A DNA stretch of 64,000 nt. Source: Caballeronia sp. LZ062 (GTDB lineage: Bacteria > Pseudomonadota > Gammaproteobacteria > Burkholderiales > Burkholderiaceae). The position numbers and the translations under genes are program-made. This document shows, piece after piece, positions 7,703-18,126 of this stretch. A model generated the notes under the pieces. The model was not told the origin of the DNA and did not search any database. It saw only the letters and a list, made by a program, of their open reading frames with translations. The DNA lies in the NCBI RefSeq assembly GCF_031450785.1, contig NZ_JARTWB010000002.1, forward strand, positions 496,001-560,000, written 5' to 3'. Position 1 is the first letter of the stretch. Every line of letters begins with the position of its first letter.

Positions 7703-8401
7703 TCACGCTTCCCGACGGCAAGCCATCATGTAGTTGATGCTCGTGTCGTTGGAAAGGCCGAAGTGCTGCGACACCGGCCGGTAGGTGATGCCCTTGATAT
7801 CGACCGGCAAAAGCGACGCCGTGCGGGCGAACGTCGCGAGTTCCGAGGGCTTGATGAAGCGCGCGTAGTCGTGCGTGCCGCGCGGCAGCATCCGCGCGAT
7901 GTATTCCGCGCCGATTACCGCAAAGAGATACGCCTTGGCATTGCGGTTGAGCGTGGAGAAGAACACCCAGCCGCCGGGTTTGACGAGCGCGGCGCACGCC
8001 GCCACGGTGCCGGCCGGGTTCGGCACGTGCTCCAGCATTTCCATGCAGGTCACGACGTCGTACGAACCGGGCTCGCGAGCCGCCAGCGCCTCGGCCGAGA
8101 TTTCCTCGTAAGCCACTTCGACGCCGCTCTCCAGGCTATGCAGGTCCGCGACGCCCAGTGCGTTCGACGACAGATCGATGCCTTTGACCGTCGCGCCGCG
8201 CGTGGCCATGGACTCCGACAAAATGCCGCCGCCGCAGCCGATGTCGAGGACACGCTTGCCCATCAGATGCGCGTGCGCATCGATCCAGTCGAGCCGCACC
8301 GGATTGAGTTCGTGCAGCGGCTTGAACTCGGCGTTCGGGTCCCACCAGCGATGCGCCAGATCGCTGAATTTCTGCAGTTCGTGGGGATCGACATTCGTCA
8401 T
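7703..8401 (-). CDS. ubiG: Ubiquinone biosynthesis O-methyltransferase
   Basis: This 232-residue class I SAM-dependent methyltransferase carries out both O-methylation steps of ubiquinone biosynthesis. The SAM motif I is VLDIGCGGG at about residue 52, and post-motif [11 protein letters not shown] and the UbiG-type N-terminus ([12 protein letters not shown]) are present. I place the start at the ATG at 8401 (MTNVDPHE). The frame opens 10 codons earlier, but family members begin near this Met. It lies between ompA and gph on the same strand, a common betaproteobacterial arrangement. Confidence 0.92.
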   Translation of the reverse strand: MTNVDPHELQKFSDLAHRWWDPNAEFKPLHELNPVRLDWIDAHAHLMGKRVLDIGCGGGILSESMATRGATVKGIDLSSNALGVADLHSLESGVEVAYEEISAEALAAREPGSYDVVTCMEMLEHVPNPAGTVAACAALVKPGGWVFFSTLNRNAKAYLFAVIGAEYIARMLPRGTHDYARFIKPSELATFARTASLLPVDIKGITYRPVSQHFGLSNDTSINYMMACRREA

Positions 8402-8533
8402 GAGAAGAACCTTGGCTGAATCGTGGATCAATTAGGACCGAGTATATAGGCGGTCATCAGGGCCGGCAAAACGCGAGGCGCGCCTCGGGCCGGCATTCCG
8501 CAAGAAACTTCGTCAATGCGCCGGCGCCGGGCA

Positions 8534-8562
8534 TAAAAAAACCCCCGCCGAGGCGGGGGTTC
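8534..8562 (-). terminator. Intrinsic terminator of the OmpA-family gene
   Basis: The stem AACCCCCGCC / GGCGGGGGTT has a 2-nt loop and is followed by seven T's on the minus strand, directly after the OmpA-family stop. It separates that strongly expressed outer-membrane gene from ubiG-gph. Confidence 0.9.
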
Positions 8563-8585
8563 GATCTGCGGCAAGCCGGCAGAAC

Positions 8586-9251
8586 TTACTGTTGCGGCTG
8601 ACGCGTCGTGCCGACAACTTCGACTTCCACGCGACGATCCGGTGCGAGGCAGGCGATGAGTTGCTTGCGGTTCTTCTGCGTGCACGAACCCTTCGTGACC
8701 GGGTCGCGCTTGCCTTTGCCTTCCGTGTAGATACGGTTGGCTTCGATGCCCTTGCTGACCAGGTACGCCTTCACAGCTTGCGCACGGCGCAGCGACAGAC
8801 GGTCGTTGTACTTGTCCGAACCGATGCGGTCGGTGTAACCCGTTGCAACCACGACTTCCAGGTTCAGCGCGCCGATCTTCGATGCGAGATCGTCCAGCGC
8901 GGTCTTGCCGGCCGGCTTCAGGACTGCCTTGTCGAAGTCGAACAGGGCGTCGGCCTGGTACGTGACCTTCTGGCTGGTGATAGCGGGTGCTGCCGGCGGC
9001 GGCGGAGCAACTGCCGGAGCCGGAGCTTGCGCGACCAGTGCGCCATCGCACTTCGCGTTAGCCGTGGCCGGCGTCCAAAATGCGTCGCGCCAGCACAGTT
9101 CGTTCGTGCCGTTCATCCACACATACTCGCCCGTGCCATTCACCCAGTTGTCATTGACGGCTTGTCGCGAGGCCGGCACCGATTGCGCCGAGGCCGATGC
9201 AGCCATAACTGCGGTAGCTGCAATGAACGCGAGCTTTGAAAGTTTATTCAT
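8586..9251 (-). CDS. ompA: OmpA-family outer membrane protein
   Basis: This 221-residue protein has a signal peptide (MNKLSKL..., cleavage near ASAQ). A short variable segment contains the conserved Trp/Cys stretch NELCWRDAFWTPATA. A Pro/Ala-rich linker (PAPAVAPPPPAAPA) follows, and then a C-terminal OmpA/Pal-type peptidoglycan-binding domain (~residues 100-215; GYTDRIGSDKYN, LSLRRAQAV). The short N-terminal part cannot form an eight-strand barrel, so this is the short Burkholderia-type OmpA that anchors the outer membrane to peptidoglycan. A good ribosome-binding site (GAGAGGAG) precedes the ATG. Confidence 0.9.
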   Translation of the reverse strand: MNKLSKLAFIAATAVMAASASAQSVPASRQAVNDNWVNGTGEYVWMNGTNELCWRDAFWTPATANAKCDGALVAQAPAPAVAPPPPAAPAITSQKVTYQADALFDFDKAVLKPAGKTALDDLASKIGALNLEVVVATGYTDRIGSDKYNDRLSLRRAQAVKAYLVSKGIEANRIYTEGKGKRDPVTKGSCTQKNRKQLIACLAPDRRVEVEVVGTTRQPQQ

Positions 9252-9914
9252 ATTTCTCCTCTCGAAATTGAGATTACCGCAGGTTTACTGCGAGCCTTGT
9301 AGACGAAGACCGGTCATACATTGCTCGAAGTATAACATTCCCCTGCGGAACAAAACGCTTTGTATAGACTTCGAGCAGTGTCTAACTTTGTGCGTTGGCA
9401 TTTTGCCATATCGTTCCCTTGCAACGATAAAAATATCCCTGCACCGAGTTCGCCCGCAACCTTATGTGGTGCCTCCGCAACAAGAAAGGGACAGTAGCCG
9501 GTCACAGTCCGGGGAAGGCGCCGAACGTGCGCACTTCACGTGCCTGAACGTGCCTTCCTGCGTATCTTCATCGCTGCCGCTTCGCCGTTTCGCGAAGAGG
9601 TGAGGCGGCATGATAGCCCGGCTCGATGACCAATTGACGGAAATCGTTCCCCAGTTTTTGTAAGTAATTGGTACAGCGTTCATGGCCCGCGGCGCTTGCG
9701 AGTAGCGACTCCGAGTACTTCAACACTATGTATACGCACCGCCCCGGGCGCACATGGGCCGCGTGGTAGAATCTCGCGATGCGCTGCGTTCGCAGCGCCG
9801 CAGCGTACGCCGGCTACGCGCCTGGCCGGCGCAAGTCGCGCGGCCGGCTCGCGGGTGTCGCGAAACTGACGAACGCGCTGCCGTGTCGCTGCTGCACAGT
9901 TCAAGACACGGATA
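9252..9914. other. Divergent intergenic region between ompA and gyrA
   Basis: No supportable gene lies in these 663 bases. The ompA-proximal part contains a TATAC-type -10-like element on the minus strand near 9330. An inverted repeat (GCTCGAAG at 9323-9330 and CTTCGAGC at 9369-9376) brackets it. A small hairpin (TATCGTT / AACGATA) lies near 9410. A TAGAAT element at 9767-9772 on the plus strand could be a -10 box for gyrA, but no convincing -35 is visible. Confidence 0.4.
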
Positions 9915-12578
9915 ATGGATCAATTCGCCAAAGAGACTCTGCCTATCTCCCTCGAGGAGGAAATGCGCCGTTCGTATCTCGATTACGCGATGAGCGTAAT
10001 CGTCGGGCGCGCGCTTCCCGATGTCCGCGATGGCCTGAAGCCGGTGCATCGCCGGGCGCTGTACTCGATGCACGAACTGAATAACGACTGGAATCGCGCG
10101 TACAAGAAGTCGGCGCGTATCGTCGGCGACGTGATCGGTAAGTACCATCCGCACGGCGACGCCTCGGTGTACGAGACCATCGTTCGCATGGCGCAGCCGT
10201 TTTCGCTGCGTTACATGCTGGTAGACGGCCAGGGCAACTTCGGTTCTGTCGACGGCGACAACGCCGCCGCCATGCGCTACACCGAAATCCGCATGGCGAA
10301 AATCGGCCATGAGTTGCTCGCCGACATCGACAAGGAAACCGTCGACTTCGGTCCGAACTACGACGGCAGCGAGAACGAACCGCTCGTGCTGCCGGCGCGC
10401 ATTCCGAATCTGCTGATCAACGGCTCGGCGGGCATCGCGGTCGGCATGGCGACCAATATTCCGCCGCACAATCTGCGCGAAATCGTCGATGCCTGTCTGC
10501 ATCTGCTGAATAACCCTGAATCGTCGGTCGACGAGCTCATCGAGATCGTGCCCGCGCCGGACTTTCCGACGGCAGGCATCATCTATGGCGTGGCCGGCGT
10601 ACGCGACGGCTATCGCACCGGCCGCGGGCGCGTCGTCATGCGCGCGGCCACGCACTTCGAAGAGATCGACCGCGGTCAGCGCATGGCGATCATCGTCGAC
10701 GAAATTCCGTATCAGGTGAACAAGCGCACGCTGCTCGAGCGCATCGCGGAACTCGTCAACGAGAAGAAGATCGAGGGCATCTCCGACATTCGCGACGAAT
10801 CCGACAAGAGCGGCATGCGCGTCGTGATCGAACTGAAGCGCGGAGAAGTGCCCGAAGTCGTCCTGAACAACCTGTACAAGCAGACGCAGCTTCAGGACAC
10901 CTTCGGCATGAACCTGGTCGCGCTCGTCGACGGCCAGCCGAAGCTGCTGAATCTGAAGGAAATGCTGGAATGCTTCCTGTCGCATCGACGGGAAGTGCTG
11001 ACGCGGCGCACGGTGTACGAACTGCGCAAGGCGCGCGACCGCGGGCACGTGCTCGAAGGTCTCGCCGTCGCGCTCGCGAACATCGACGAATTCATCGCGA
11101 TCATCAAGGCCGCGCCCACGCCGCCTATCGCGAAACAGGAGTTGATGAACCGTCCGTGGGACTCGTCGCTCGTGCGCGAAATGCTGACGCGCGCCGAGAC
11201 GGAAGCGTCGGGTGGACGTCTCGCGTACCGTCCGGAAGGGTTGAATCCGGCTTACGGTTTGCAGGAAGACGGCCTCTACAAGCTGTCGGACGTGCAGGCG
11301 CAGGAAATCTTGCAGATGCGTCTGCAACGCCTGACCGGCCTCGAGCAGGACAAGATCGTCGGCGAGTATCGCGAAGTCATGGCGCAGATCGCCGACCTGC
11401 TCGACATCCTCGCGCGCCCGGAACGCATTCGCCAGATGATCGTGGACGAACTCGGCCAGGTGCGCGCGGAATTCGGCGACGATCGCCGCTCGCGCATCGA
11501 AATGAATGCGACCGAGCTCAATACCGAAGACCTGATCACGCCGCAGGAAATGGTCGTGACCATGTCCCATGCCGGCTACGTGAAGTCGCAGCCGCTGTCC
11601 GAATACCGCGCGCAGAAGCGCGGCGGGCGCGGCAAGCAGGCCACGCAGATGAAGGAAGACGACTGGATCGACACGCTCTTCATCGCGAACACGCACGATC
11701 ACATGCTGTGCTTCTCGAACCGCGGCCGCGTGTATTGGATCAAGGTGTACGAAGTGCCGCAGGGCTCGCGCAACTCGCGCGGCCGTCCGATCGTCAACAT
11801 GTTCCCGTTGCAGGACGGCGAGAAGATCAACGTCGTTCTGCCGATCAAGGAATTCTCGGCGGACAAGTACGTGTTCATGGCCACCGCGCTCGGCACCGTC
11901 AAGAAGACGCCGCTCGAAGCGTTCAGCCGTCCGCTCAAGAAGGGCATCATCGCGGTCGGTCTGGATGACGGCGACTACCTCATCGGCGCGGCCATCACCG
12001 ACGGCGCGCACGACGTCATGCTGTTCTCGGACTCGGGCAAGGCCGTGCGTTTCGACGAAAACGACGTCCGCGCGATGGGCCGCGAAGCGCGCGGCGTGCG
12101 TGGCATGCAGCTCGAAGAAGGGCAGCAGGTCATCGCGCTCTTGGTGGCGGGCGGCGAGAACCAGTCCGTGCTGACGGCCACGCAGAACGGTTTCGGCAAG
12201 CGCACGCCGATCAACGAATACACGCGCCACGGCCGCGGCACGAAGGGCATGATCGCGATCCAGACATCGGAGCGCAACGGCAAGGTGGTCGCCGCGACGC
12301 TCGTCGATTCGGAAAGCCAGATCATGCTGATCACCACGTCTGGCGTGCTCATTCGCACGCGTGTGTCCGAAATCCGCGAAATGGGCCGTGCAACCCAAGG
12401 TGTTACACTCATCAGCCTTGACGAGGGCACGAAGTTGTCGGGACTGCAGCATATCGCCGAAGCCGAGGCGGACGCCGAGCTCGAGGAAGCGGACGCAGCC
12501 AATGCCGCAGCGGACACCGACGCCTCAACTGCACCGCCGGACGACACGCCGAACGGCGAAGGTGACGAAAGCGCCTGA
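9915..12578 (+). CDS. gyrA: DNA gyrase subunit A
   Basis: This 887-residue subunit cuts and rejoins DNA in the A2B2 gyrase that introduces negative supercoils. The active-site Tyr is Tyr122 (AMRYTEIRM), preceded by Arg121. The quinolone-resistance region reads [17 protein letters not shown], giving Ala83, Ser84 and Glu87 in E. coli numbering. The C-terminal beta-pinwheel carries the GyrA box QKRGGRGK near residue 560. The tail is strongly acidic (Glu/Asp/Ala-rich, last ~40 residues). It is followed by the gene for a secreted DUF2059 protein and then serC, the usual Burkholderia order. Confidence 0.98.
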   Translation: MDQFAKETLPISLEEEMRRSYLDYAMSVIVGRALPDVRDGLKPVHRRALYSMHELNNDWNRAYKKSARIVGDVIGKYHPHGDASVYETIVRMAQPFSLRYMLVDGQGNFGSVDGDNAAAMRYTEIRMAKIGHELLADIDKETVDFGPNYDGSENEPLVLPARIPNLLINGSAGIAVGMATNIPPHNLREIVDACLHLLNNPESSVDELIEIVPAPDFPTAGIIYGVAGVRDGYRTGRGRVVMRAATHFEEIDRGQRMAIIVDEIPYQVNKRTLLERIAELVNEKKIEGISDIRDESDKSGMRVVIELKRGEVPEVVLNNLYKQTQLQDTFGMNLVALVDGQPKLLNLKEMLECFLSHRREVLTRRTVYELRKARDRGHVLEGLAVALANIDEFIAIIKAAPTPPIAKQELMNRPWDSSLVREMLTRAETEASGGRLAYRPEGLNPAYGLQEDGLYKLSDVQAQEILQMRLQRLTGLEQDKIVGEYREVMAQIADLLDILARPERIRQMIVDELGQVRAEFGDDRRSRIEMNATELNTEDLITPQEMVVTMSHAGYVKSQPLSEYRAQKRGGRGKQATQMKEDDWIDTLFIANTHDHMLCFSNRGRVYWIKVYEVPQGSRNSRGRPIVNMFPLQDGEKINVVLPIKEFSADKYVFMATALGTVKKTPLEAFSRPLKKGIIAVGLDDGDYLIGAAITDGAHDVMLFSDSGKAVRFDENDVRAMGREARGVRGMQLEEGQQVIALLVAGGENQSVLTATQNGFGKRTPINEYTRHGRGTKGMIAIQTSERNGKVVAATLVDSESQIMLITTSGVLIRTRVSEIREMGRATQGVTLISLDEGTKLSGLQHIAEAEADAELEEADAANAAADTDASTAPPDDTPNGEGDESA

Positions 12579-12660
12579 TATTTTTTGTGTCGCCCGTTTC
12601 CGGTTATCGCTTTTGAAAGCCTGAATTGGTTAAGCTGCGCGACGTGAGCCTGATGTCGGC

Positions 12661-12690
12661 GCTGCGCTCTTCATGTGAAAGAAGCGCAGC
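12661..12690 (+). terminator. Hairpin after gyrA
   Basis: GCTGCGCT and AGCGCAGC pair, extended by TTC/GAA, within 12661-12690, in the gyrA to DUF2059 gap. No U-tract follows, so termination is uncertain. Confidence 0.4.
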
Positions 12691-12756
12691 GGCGGCTATG
12701 CGGACGTGCAAGGCTCGTCGCCAGTGCTGACTGAATATTTTTTACAGGGAGTAATG

Positions 12757-13365
12757 ATGCAAGGACGTTTCAAGCAGTGGATGTTGCTGGCCGCTTTCGT
12801 GCCGACTTTCGCGATGGCTCAGTCGCTTCAGAACCAGGCGCCGAACCAGGCGGCGGCGCCGGCCGCAGCAGCACCGGTTGATCCGGCCAAGCAAGCTGCG
12901 ATCAAGGATCTGCTGGACGCAATCGACGCGCAAAAGCTCGTCGGCGCAATCGGCAACAGCGCACAGATGCAAGCGAAGCAGCTCGTTCCGGCCATCCTGT
13001 CGGACGCGCTGTCGGAGAACAAGTCGCTGAACGACAAGCAGAAGCAGGCAGCCGTCCCGACGCTGCAGAAGAACGCAGTGCCGAAGCTGGTGGACTCGGC
13101 TGGCCAGGTGTTCGCCACGGACAACTTCCGCCAGGACGCCATGAAGGCCCAGTACGACGCATACGCGAAGTACTACTCGACCGACGAAATCAAGGATCTG
13201 ACGAACTTCTACAAGAGCCCGACGGGCCGCAAGTTCATTCAGGTTCAGGACCAGGTTGGCCGCGACGTCGTCAACGGTCTGATGCAGAAGTACATGCCGC
13301 AAGCCATCAAGGCGACCCGCACGCAAGCGGACCAAGAAGTGGCAAGCGTCAAGCCGGGCAAGTAA
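12757..13365 (+). CDS. Secreted DUF2059 domain protein
   Basis: This ~202-residue exported protein has a signal peptide ending near MAQS, then an Ala/Pro/Gln-rich linker. The C-terminal DUF2059 domain (~residues 110-185) has the typical helix [17 protein letters not shown] and the motif [10 protein letters not shown]. The family is periplasmic and of unknown biochemical function. Two ATGs are adjacent, at 12754 and 12757. The second is chosen because the GGGAG Shine-Dalgarno at 12747-12751 then has a 5-nt spacer rather than 2. A frame open further upstream has no signal-peptide logic. Confidence 0.85.
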   Translation: MQGRFKQWMLLAAFVPTFAMAQSLQNQAPNQAAAPAAAAPVDPAKQAAIKDLLDAIDAQKLVGAIGNSAQMQAKQLVPAILSDALSENKSLNDKQKQAAVPTLQKNAVPKLVDSAGQVFATDNFRQDAMKAQYDAYAKYYSTDEIKDLTNFYKSPTGRKFIQVQDQVGRDVVNGLMQKYMPQAIKATRTQADQEVASVKPGK

Positions 13366-13393
13366 GCACGGCGCGACAACCGGAAAACTCGCA

Positions 13394-13412
13394 GCGGGGC
13401 GCGCTGCCCCGC
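13394..13412 (+). terminator. GC hairpin after the DUF2059 gene
   Basis: A perfect 7-bp stem GCGGGGC / GCCCCGC encloses a 5-nt loop, about 28 bases after the stop. The following sequence is GC-rich before a short T run (TTTT near 13423). Confidence 0.45.
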
Positions 13413-13415
13413 GCG

Positions 13416-13444
13416 TTGGCGGGTTTTCAGGACAGTGCGATAAT
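13416..13444 (+). promoter_or_regulatory. Probable sigma-70 promoter of serC
   Basis: TTGGCG at 13416-13421 and GATAAT at 13439-13444 are separated by exactly 17 bases and lie about 107 bases upstream of the serC ATG. Both hexamers match consensus at four or five of six positions. Confidence 0.5.
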
Positions 13445-13550
13445 GGCTGTTTGCGCGAAAGCGCAAGCAGCCATTTCTTTTTCAGGCGCGCGTCATCCGC
13501 TGAACCAAGCGACTCGACGCAACGTCGCGCCTGCCATTCGGGATTTCCAC

Positions 13551-14633
13551 ATGCGCGTGTTCAATTTCTCCGCCGGCCCGGCCGCCATGCCAGAAGAAGT
13601 GTTGAGGCAAGCCGCCGACGAAATGCTCGACTGGCAAGGTAGCGGCATGAGCGTGATGGAAATGAGCCACCGCGGCGCCGAATTCATGTCGATCCATGAA
13701 GCGGCGCTCGCGGACCTGCGCGAACTGCTGAACGTGCCTGCGTCGCATCGGATTCTGTTTCTGCAAGGCGGCGGCATTGGCGAGAACGCCATCGTGCCGA
13801 TGAATCTGCTCGGCTCGAAAAAGACGGTGGATTTCGTCGTGACCGGTTCGTGGTCGACGAAGTCATACAAGGAAGCGCAGAAGTACTGCACGCCGCACAT
13901 CGCGGCCACCGGCAAGACGGAAGAGGGCTACACGCGCGTGCCGGCCATCGGCGAGTGGAAGCTGTCCGACGATCCCGCCTACGTGCATCTGTGCACGAAC
14001 GAAACCATCGACGGCGTCGAGGCGTTCGACATTCCCGATCTCGGCGACATTGCGCTCGTCGCGGATGCGTCGTCGCACATCCTGTCGCGTCCGATGGACG
14101 TCGCCAAGTTCGGCGCGCTCTTCGCGGGCGCGCAGAAAAACATCGGCATGGCGGGCGTGACGGTCGTGATGGTGCGCGAGGACTTGCTCGACCGCGCGCT
14201 GCCCATCTGCCCGTCCGCGTTCGAATGGAAGACGGTCGCCGAGAACAACTCGATGTTCAACACGCCGCCCACGTACGCCATCTACATGGCCGGGCTCGTC
14301 TTCAAGTGGCTGAAGAAGCAGGGCGGCCTCGAGGCGATGGAAGCGCGCAACGTCGAGAAAGCGAAGCTGCTCTACGACACCATCGACGCGAGCGATTTCT
14401 ACGTGAACAAGGTGAATCGGCAGAACCGTTCGCGCATGAACGTGCCGTTCTTTCTCGCCGATGAATCGCGCAATACCGATTTCCTGGCCGGCGCCAAAGC
14501 GCGCGGGCTACTGCAGCTGAAGGGCCACAAGTCCGTCGGTGGCATGCGGGCATCGATCTACAACGCGGTGCCGGTCGAGGGCGTCAGGGCGCTCGTCGAC
14601 TATATGAAGGAATTCGAGCGGACGAGCGCGTGA
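13551..14633 (+). CDS. serC: Phosphoserine aminotransferase
   Basis: This 360-residue class V PLP aminotransferase converts 3-phosphohydroxypyruvate to phosphoserine, and takes part in the vitamin B6 pathway. The N-terminus [15 protein letters not shown] and the segment [19 protein letters not shown] are diagnostic. The PLP Lys lies in [11 protein letters not shown] at about residue 200. The C-terminus has [15 protein letters not shown]. The frame is open 45 codons upstream, but the ATG at 13551 gives the family length. It begins the serC-pheA-tyrA-aroA-cmk-rpsA run. Confidence 0.97.
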   Translation: MRVFNFSAGPAAMPEEVLRQAADEMLDWQGSGMSVMEMSHRGAEFMSIHEAALADLRELLNVPASHRILFLQGGGIGENAIVPMNLLGSKKTVDFVVTGSWSTKSYKEAQKYCTPHIAATGKTEEGYTRVPAIGEWKLSDDPAYVHLCTNETIDGVEAFDIPDLGDIALVADASSHILSRPMDVAKFGALFAGAQKNIGMAGVTVVMVREDLLDRALPICPSAFEWKTVAENNSMFNTPPTYAIYMAGLVFKWLKKQGGLEAMEARNVEKAKLLYDTIDASDFYVNKVNRQNRSRMNVPFFLADESRNTDFLAGAKARGLLQLKGHKSVGGMRASIYNAVPVEGVRALVDYMKEFERTSA

Positions 14634-14677
14634 ACGCGCCGTCGCTCCTCTAACCGCATTCGCACAACACGCACCGC

Positions 14678-15760
14678 ATGGACGACGATCTTAATTCAAG
14701 ACTCAAACCGCTGCGTGAGCGCATCGACGCGCTCGACGCACAACTCATCGCGCTGCTGAATCAGCGCGCTTCGGTCGCCCTCGAAGTGGGCGAGGTGAAG
14801 AAGCACTTCAACGCGCCGGTGTTTCGCCCGGAGCGCGAAATGCAGGTCATCGCGCGTTTGCAGGCCATCAGCGACGGCCCGCTCGCCGCCGACCACATCA
14901 GCGCGATCTGGCGCGAGATCATGGCCGCGAGCCGCGCGCTCGAACAGACGCTGCGCGCCGCGTTCCTCGGGCCCGTCGGCACCTACAGCGAACAGGCGAT
15001 GTTCGAATACTTCGGGCATTCCATCGAGGGGCTGCCGTGCCCGTCCATCGACGAAGTGTTCCGCTCGGTCGAAGCCGGGGCGGCACAGTACGGCGTCGTG
15101 CCGGTCGAGAATTCGGCGGAAGGCGCGGTGTCGCGCACGCTGGATTTGCTGCTGCAAACGCAACTCGTGATCGGCGGCGAACTCGCCTTGCCGATTCATC
15201 ACAATCTGCTGACGGCGTCCGGCTCTCTCGAAGGCGTGACGCGCGTTTGCGCACACCCGCAGGCGCTCGCGCAATGCCAGCGGTGGCTCTCCGCGAACGC
15301 GCCGCATCTGGAGCGGCAGGCGGTGTCGAGCAATGCGGAAGCGGCCCGCATGGCCGTGGCGGACCCGACGGTGGCGGCCATCGCCGGCGACCGCGCCGCG
15401 ACGCACTACGGCCTCGGTGTCGTGTATTCGCTGATTCAGGACGATCCGCACAACCGCACGCGTTTTGTCATCATCGGCAAGCAGCCGTCGGATGCGAGCG
15501 GTCACGACCAGACGTCGCTCATCGTGTCTGTCGCTAACGAGCCGGGGGCGGTGTTCAAGCTGCTGGAGCCGCTCGCGAAGCACGGCGTGTCGATGACGCG
15601 CTTCGAGTCGCGGCCCGCGCGTGTCGGGACGTGGGAGTACTACTTCTATATCGATCTCGAAGGCCATCGCAACGATGCGTCGGTGGCCGCCGCGCTGGAG
15701 GAACTCGGGCAGAAGGCCGCGTTTCTCAAGATTCTCGGGTCGTATCCGCGCGCCCGGTAA
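14678..15760 (+). CDS. pheA: Bifunctional chorismate mutase / prephenate dehydratase
   Basis: This 360-residue P-protein makes phenylpyruvate from chorismate. Residues ~1-90 form an AroQ-type chorismate mutase (LKPLRERIDALDAQLIALLN). Residues ~95-275 form the prephenate dehydratase (FLGPVGTYSEQA, and NRTRFVIIG near the end). The C-terminus is an ACT domain for phenylalanine feedback, with the ESRP motif (TRFESRPARVGTWEY). It starts 44 bases after serC. A hairpin plus T6 lies between pheA and the next gene. Confidence 0.96.
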   Translation: MDDDLNSRLKPLRERIDALDAQLIALLNQRASVALEVGEVKKHFNAPVFRPEREMQVIARLQAISDGPLAADHISAIWREIMAASRALEQTLRAAFLGPVGTYSEQAMFEYFGHSIEGLPCPSIDEVFRSVEAGAAQYGVVPVENSAEGAVSRTLDLLLQTQLVIGGELALPIHHNLLTASGSLEGVTRVCAHPQALAQCQRWLSANAPHLERQAVSSNAEAARMAVADPTVAAIAGDRAATHYGLGVVYSLIQDDPHNRTRFVIIGKQPSDASGHDQTSLIVSVANEPGAVFKLLEPLAKHGVSMTRFESRPARVGTWEYYFYIDLEGHRNDASVAAALEELGQKAAFLKILGSYPRAR

Positions 15761-15788
15761 AATCCGCGCTTTCAGCAGTTCTGTCTTC

Positions 15789-15809
15789 CGCGTCGTCGAC
15801 GCGTTTTTT
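15789..15809 (+). terminator. Terminator-like hairpin between pheA and tyrA
   Basis: CGCGTC and GACGCG form a 6-bp perfect stem around GTC, directly followed by six T's at 15804-15809. It ends 10 bases before the tyrA GTG start. It may attenuate read-through into tyrA or simply end pheA transcripts. Confidence 0.5.
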
Positions 15810-15819
15810 GCGATGTCCC

Positions 15820-16746
15820 GTGGCCGCGTTCACTTTCAATAAACTGGTTATTTTCGGCGTCGGCCTGATCGGCGGGTCGCTCGCGCGCGCACTGCGCGAA
15901 CGCGCCGGGCTGGCCGGGCGCGTGGTCGGCGTCGGGCGCTCGGCGCAGTCGGTGGCGCGCGCGGTCGAGCTGGGCGTAATCGATGAAGCCGCCGCGCTCG
16001 ATGACGACGCCGCGCTCGCTCGCGCGTTGCAGGGCGCCGATATCGTGCTGCTCGCCGCGCCGGTCGCGCAGACGCAGCCGTTGCTCGCGCGCATCGCGCC
16101 GTTTCTGGACGCGCACGCCATCGTGACGGATGCCGGCAGCACGAAGAGCGACGTCGTCGCGGCGGCGCGCGCGGCGCTTTCCGAGCGCGTCGCGCAGTTC
16201 GTGCCGGGGCATCCGATAGCCGGGCGCGAGTCGAGCGGCGTCGATGCCGCGTTGCCTGATCTGTACGTCGACCGCAATGTCGTGCTGTGTCCGCTGACCG
16301 AGAACGCACCGCAAGCCGTCGAGCGCATTGCCGCGATGTGGCGCGCGACGGGCGCGGCGGTGCACACGATGAGCGAGGCGCAGCATGATCGCGTGTTCGC
16401 GTCGGTGAGCCATCTGCCGCATGTGCTGTCGTTCGCGCTCGTCGAGCAGATTCTCGAAGCGCCGGACGCGCAACTGAAGTTTTCGTTCGCGGCGGGCGGT
16501 TTTCGCGATTTCACGCGCATTGCGGCGTCGAGCCCGGAAATGTGGCGCGACGTGTGTCTTGCGAACCGGGCCGCGCTGCTGGCTGAACTCGACGCCTACG
16601 CGGACGTGCTCGCGCGGTTTCGCGCGGCCATCGACGCATCGGACGGCGCGGCGCTCGAAGCGGCATTCGCGCGCTCGCGCGTGGCGCGCACGGAGTGGCA
16701 GGAACGCGGCGGCAAGACGATTCCCGGCGATTCGCCCACGAAATAA
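15820..16746 (+). CDS. tyrA: Prephenate dehydrogenase
   Basis: This ~308-residue TyrA-type dehydrogenase converts prephenate to 4-hydroxyphenylpyruvate using NAD(P)+. The N-terminal Rossmann motif is [16 protein letters not shown]. The catalytic-region sequences [11 protein letters not shown] and [14 protein letters not shown] are both present. Asp/His-rich [16 protein letters not shown] follows in the helical dimerisation domain. I chose the GTG at 15820, which gives [17 protein letters not shown] at 15808 is also in frame but sits in the hairpin's T-run. No clear Shine-Dalgarno is visible. In related Burkholderia genomes hisC usually lies between pheA and tyrA; here it does not. Confidence 0.9.
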   Translation: MAAFTFNKLVIFGVGLIGGSLARALRERAGLAGRVVGVGRSAQSVARAVELGVIDEAAALDDDAALARALQGADIVLLAAPVAQTQPLLARIAPFLDAHAIVTDAGSTKSDVVAAARAALSERVAQFVPGHPIAGRESSGVDAALPDLYVDRNVVLCPLTENAPQAVERIAAMWRATGAAVHTMSEAQHDRVFASVSHLPHVLSFALVEQILEAPDAQLKFSFAAGGFRDFTRIAASSPEMWRDVCLANRAALLAELDAYADVLARFRAAIDASDGAALEAAFARSRVARTEWQERGGKTIPGDSPTK

Positions 16747-16763
16747 GACACCCAGGACACAGC

Positions 16764-18068
16764 ATGGAACATCTCGATCTCGGACCTTTCGCGCGCGCGT
16801 CCGGCACGGTGCGGCTGCCCGGCTCGAAAAGCATCTCGAACCGCGTGCTGCTGCTCGCCGCGCTTTCGACCGGCGAAACGGCGATCACCAATCTGCTCGA
16901 TTCCGACGACACGCGCGTGATGCTCGCCGCGCTGGAGACGCTCGGCGTGACGCTCAGGCGCGATGGCGAGCGCGTGATCGTCACGGGCACGGGCGGCGCG
17001 TTTCCGTCGAAGTCGGCGGAGCTTTTTCTCGGCAACGCGGGAACGGCGGTTCGTCCGCTGACGGCGGCGCTCGCGGTCAACGGCGGCGAATATCGCGTGC
17101 ACGGCGTGCCGCGGATGCATGAGCGGCCCATCGGCGATCTCGTCGACGGGTTGCGTCAGATCGGCGCGAAAATCGACTACGAGCAGAACGACGGCTTCCC
17201 GCCGCTCAAAATTCACGCGTCGCATATCGCCGTGGACAAGCCCATTCGCGTGCGCGGCGACGTGTCGAGCCAGTTTCTCACCGCGCTCCTGATGAGCCTG
17301 CCGGTTATCGAGGGCCGGAGCGGCCCGGTGACGATCGAAGTCGAAGGCGAGCTCATTTCGAAGCCGTATATCGAGATCACGGTGCGGCTGATGGAACGCT
17401 TCGGCGTCACTGTCGAGCGCGACGGCTGGGCGCGGTTCACCGTTCCCGCGGGCGCGTCGTACCGGTCTCCCGGCGCGATCATGGTGGAAGGCGACGCGTC
17501 GTCCGCGTCGTATTTTCTGGCGGCGGGCGCCATCGGCCACGGGCCGGTGCGCGTGGAAGGCGTCGGGCGGTCGAGCATTCAGGGCGACGTCGGCTTCGCG
17601 GATGCGCTCAATCGCATGGGCGCGAACGTGATGATGGGCGACGACTGGATCGAAGTGCGTGGCGTCGAGTCCGACGACGGCAAGCTCGCGCCCATCGACA
17701 TGGACTTCAACCTGATTCCCGACGCCGCGATGACCATTGCCGTGGCCGCGCTGTTCGCGAACGGCACGACGACGCTGCGCAACATCGCGAGCTGGCGCGT
17801 GAAGGAAACCGACCGCATCGCCGCGATGGCGACCGAATTGCGCAAGGTCGGCGCGACAGTCGAAGAGGGCGCGGATTATCTGGTCGTCACGCCGCCGGCG
17901 AAACTGACCGCCAACGCCGCGATCGACACCTACGACGATCACCGCATGGCGATGTGCTTTTCGCTCGTGAGTCTCGGCGGCGTGCCGGTGCGCATCAACG
18001 ATCCGAAGTGCGTGAACAAGACTTTCCCCGACTATTTCGACCGTTTCGCGACGCTCGTGAGAACGTGA
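16764..18068 (+). CDS. aroA: 3-phosphoshikimate 1-carboxyvinyltransferase (EPSP synthase)
   Basis: This 434-residue enzyme joins shikimate-3-phosphate and phosphoenolpyruvate, the sixth shikimate step. Signatures are [17 protein letters not shown] near residue 19, [13 protein letters not shown] near residue 90, and the RVKETDRI segment near residue 340. The GNAGTAVRP form belongs to class I enzymes. It starts 17 bases after the tyrA stop, preceded by a GGACAC stretch. It is within the aromatic operon just before cmk. Confidence 0.97.
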   Translation: MEHLDLGPFARASGTVRLPGSKSISNRVLLLAALSTGETAITNLLDSDDTRVMLAALETLGVTLRRDGERVIVTGTGGAFPSKSAELFLGNAGTAVRPLTAALAVNGGEYRVHGVPRMHERPIGDLVDGLRQIGAKIDYEQNDGFPPLKIHASHIAVDKPIRVRGDVSSQFLTALLMSLPVIEGRSGPVTIEVEGELISKPYIEITVRLMERFGVTVERDGWARFTVPAGASYRSPGAIMVEGDASSASYFLAAGAIGHGPVRVEGVGRSSIQGDVGFADALNRMGANVMMGDDWIEVRGVESDDGKLAPIDMDFNLIPDAAMTIAVAALFANGTTTLRNIASWRVKETDRIAAMATELRKVGATVEEGADYLVVTPPAKLTANAAIDTYDDHRMAMCFSLVSLGGVPVRINDPKCVNKTFPDYFDRFATLVRT

Positions 18069-18126
18069 GCCGTGCAATGTCTTCCATCACCAGAACAGCA
18101 ATAACGGGCCGAAACGGCCATACGCA

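Noticed and set aside
9726..12452. A 908-residue minus-strand ORF overlapping gyrA
   Set aside because: It is an antisense shadow of gyrA produced by high GC at codon third positions. Composition is Arg/His-rich with no domain, and gyrA on the other strand is certain. Other long antisense frames opposite rpsA, fumC and the acyl-CoA dehydrogenase gene are rejected for the same reason.
13416..13550. 45-codon N-terminal extension of serC
   Set aside because: It contains the promoter elements, and SerC proteins begin at [11 protein letters not shown].
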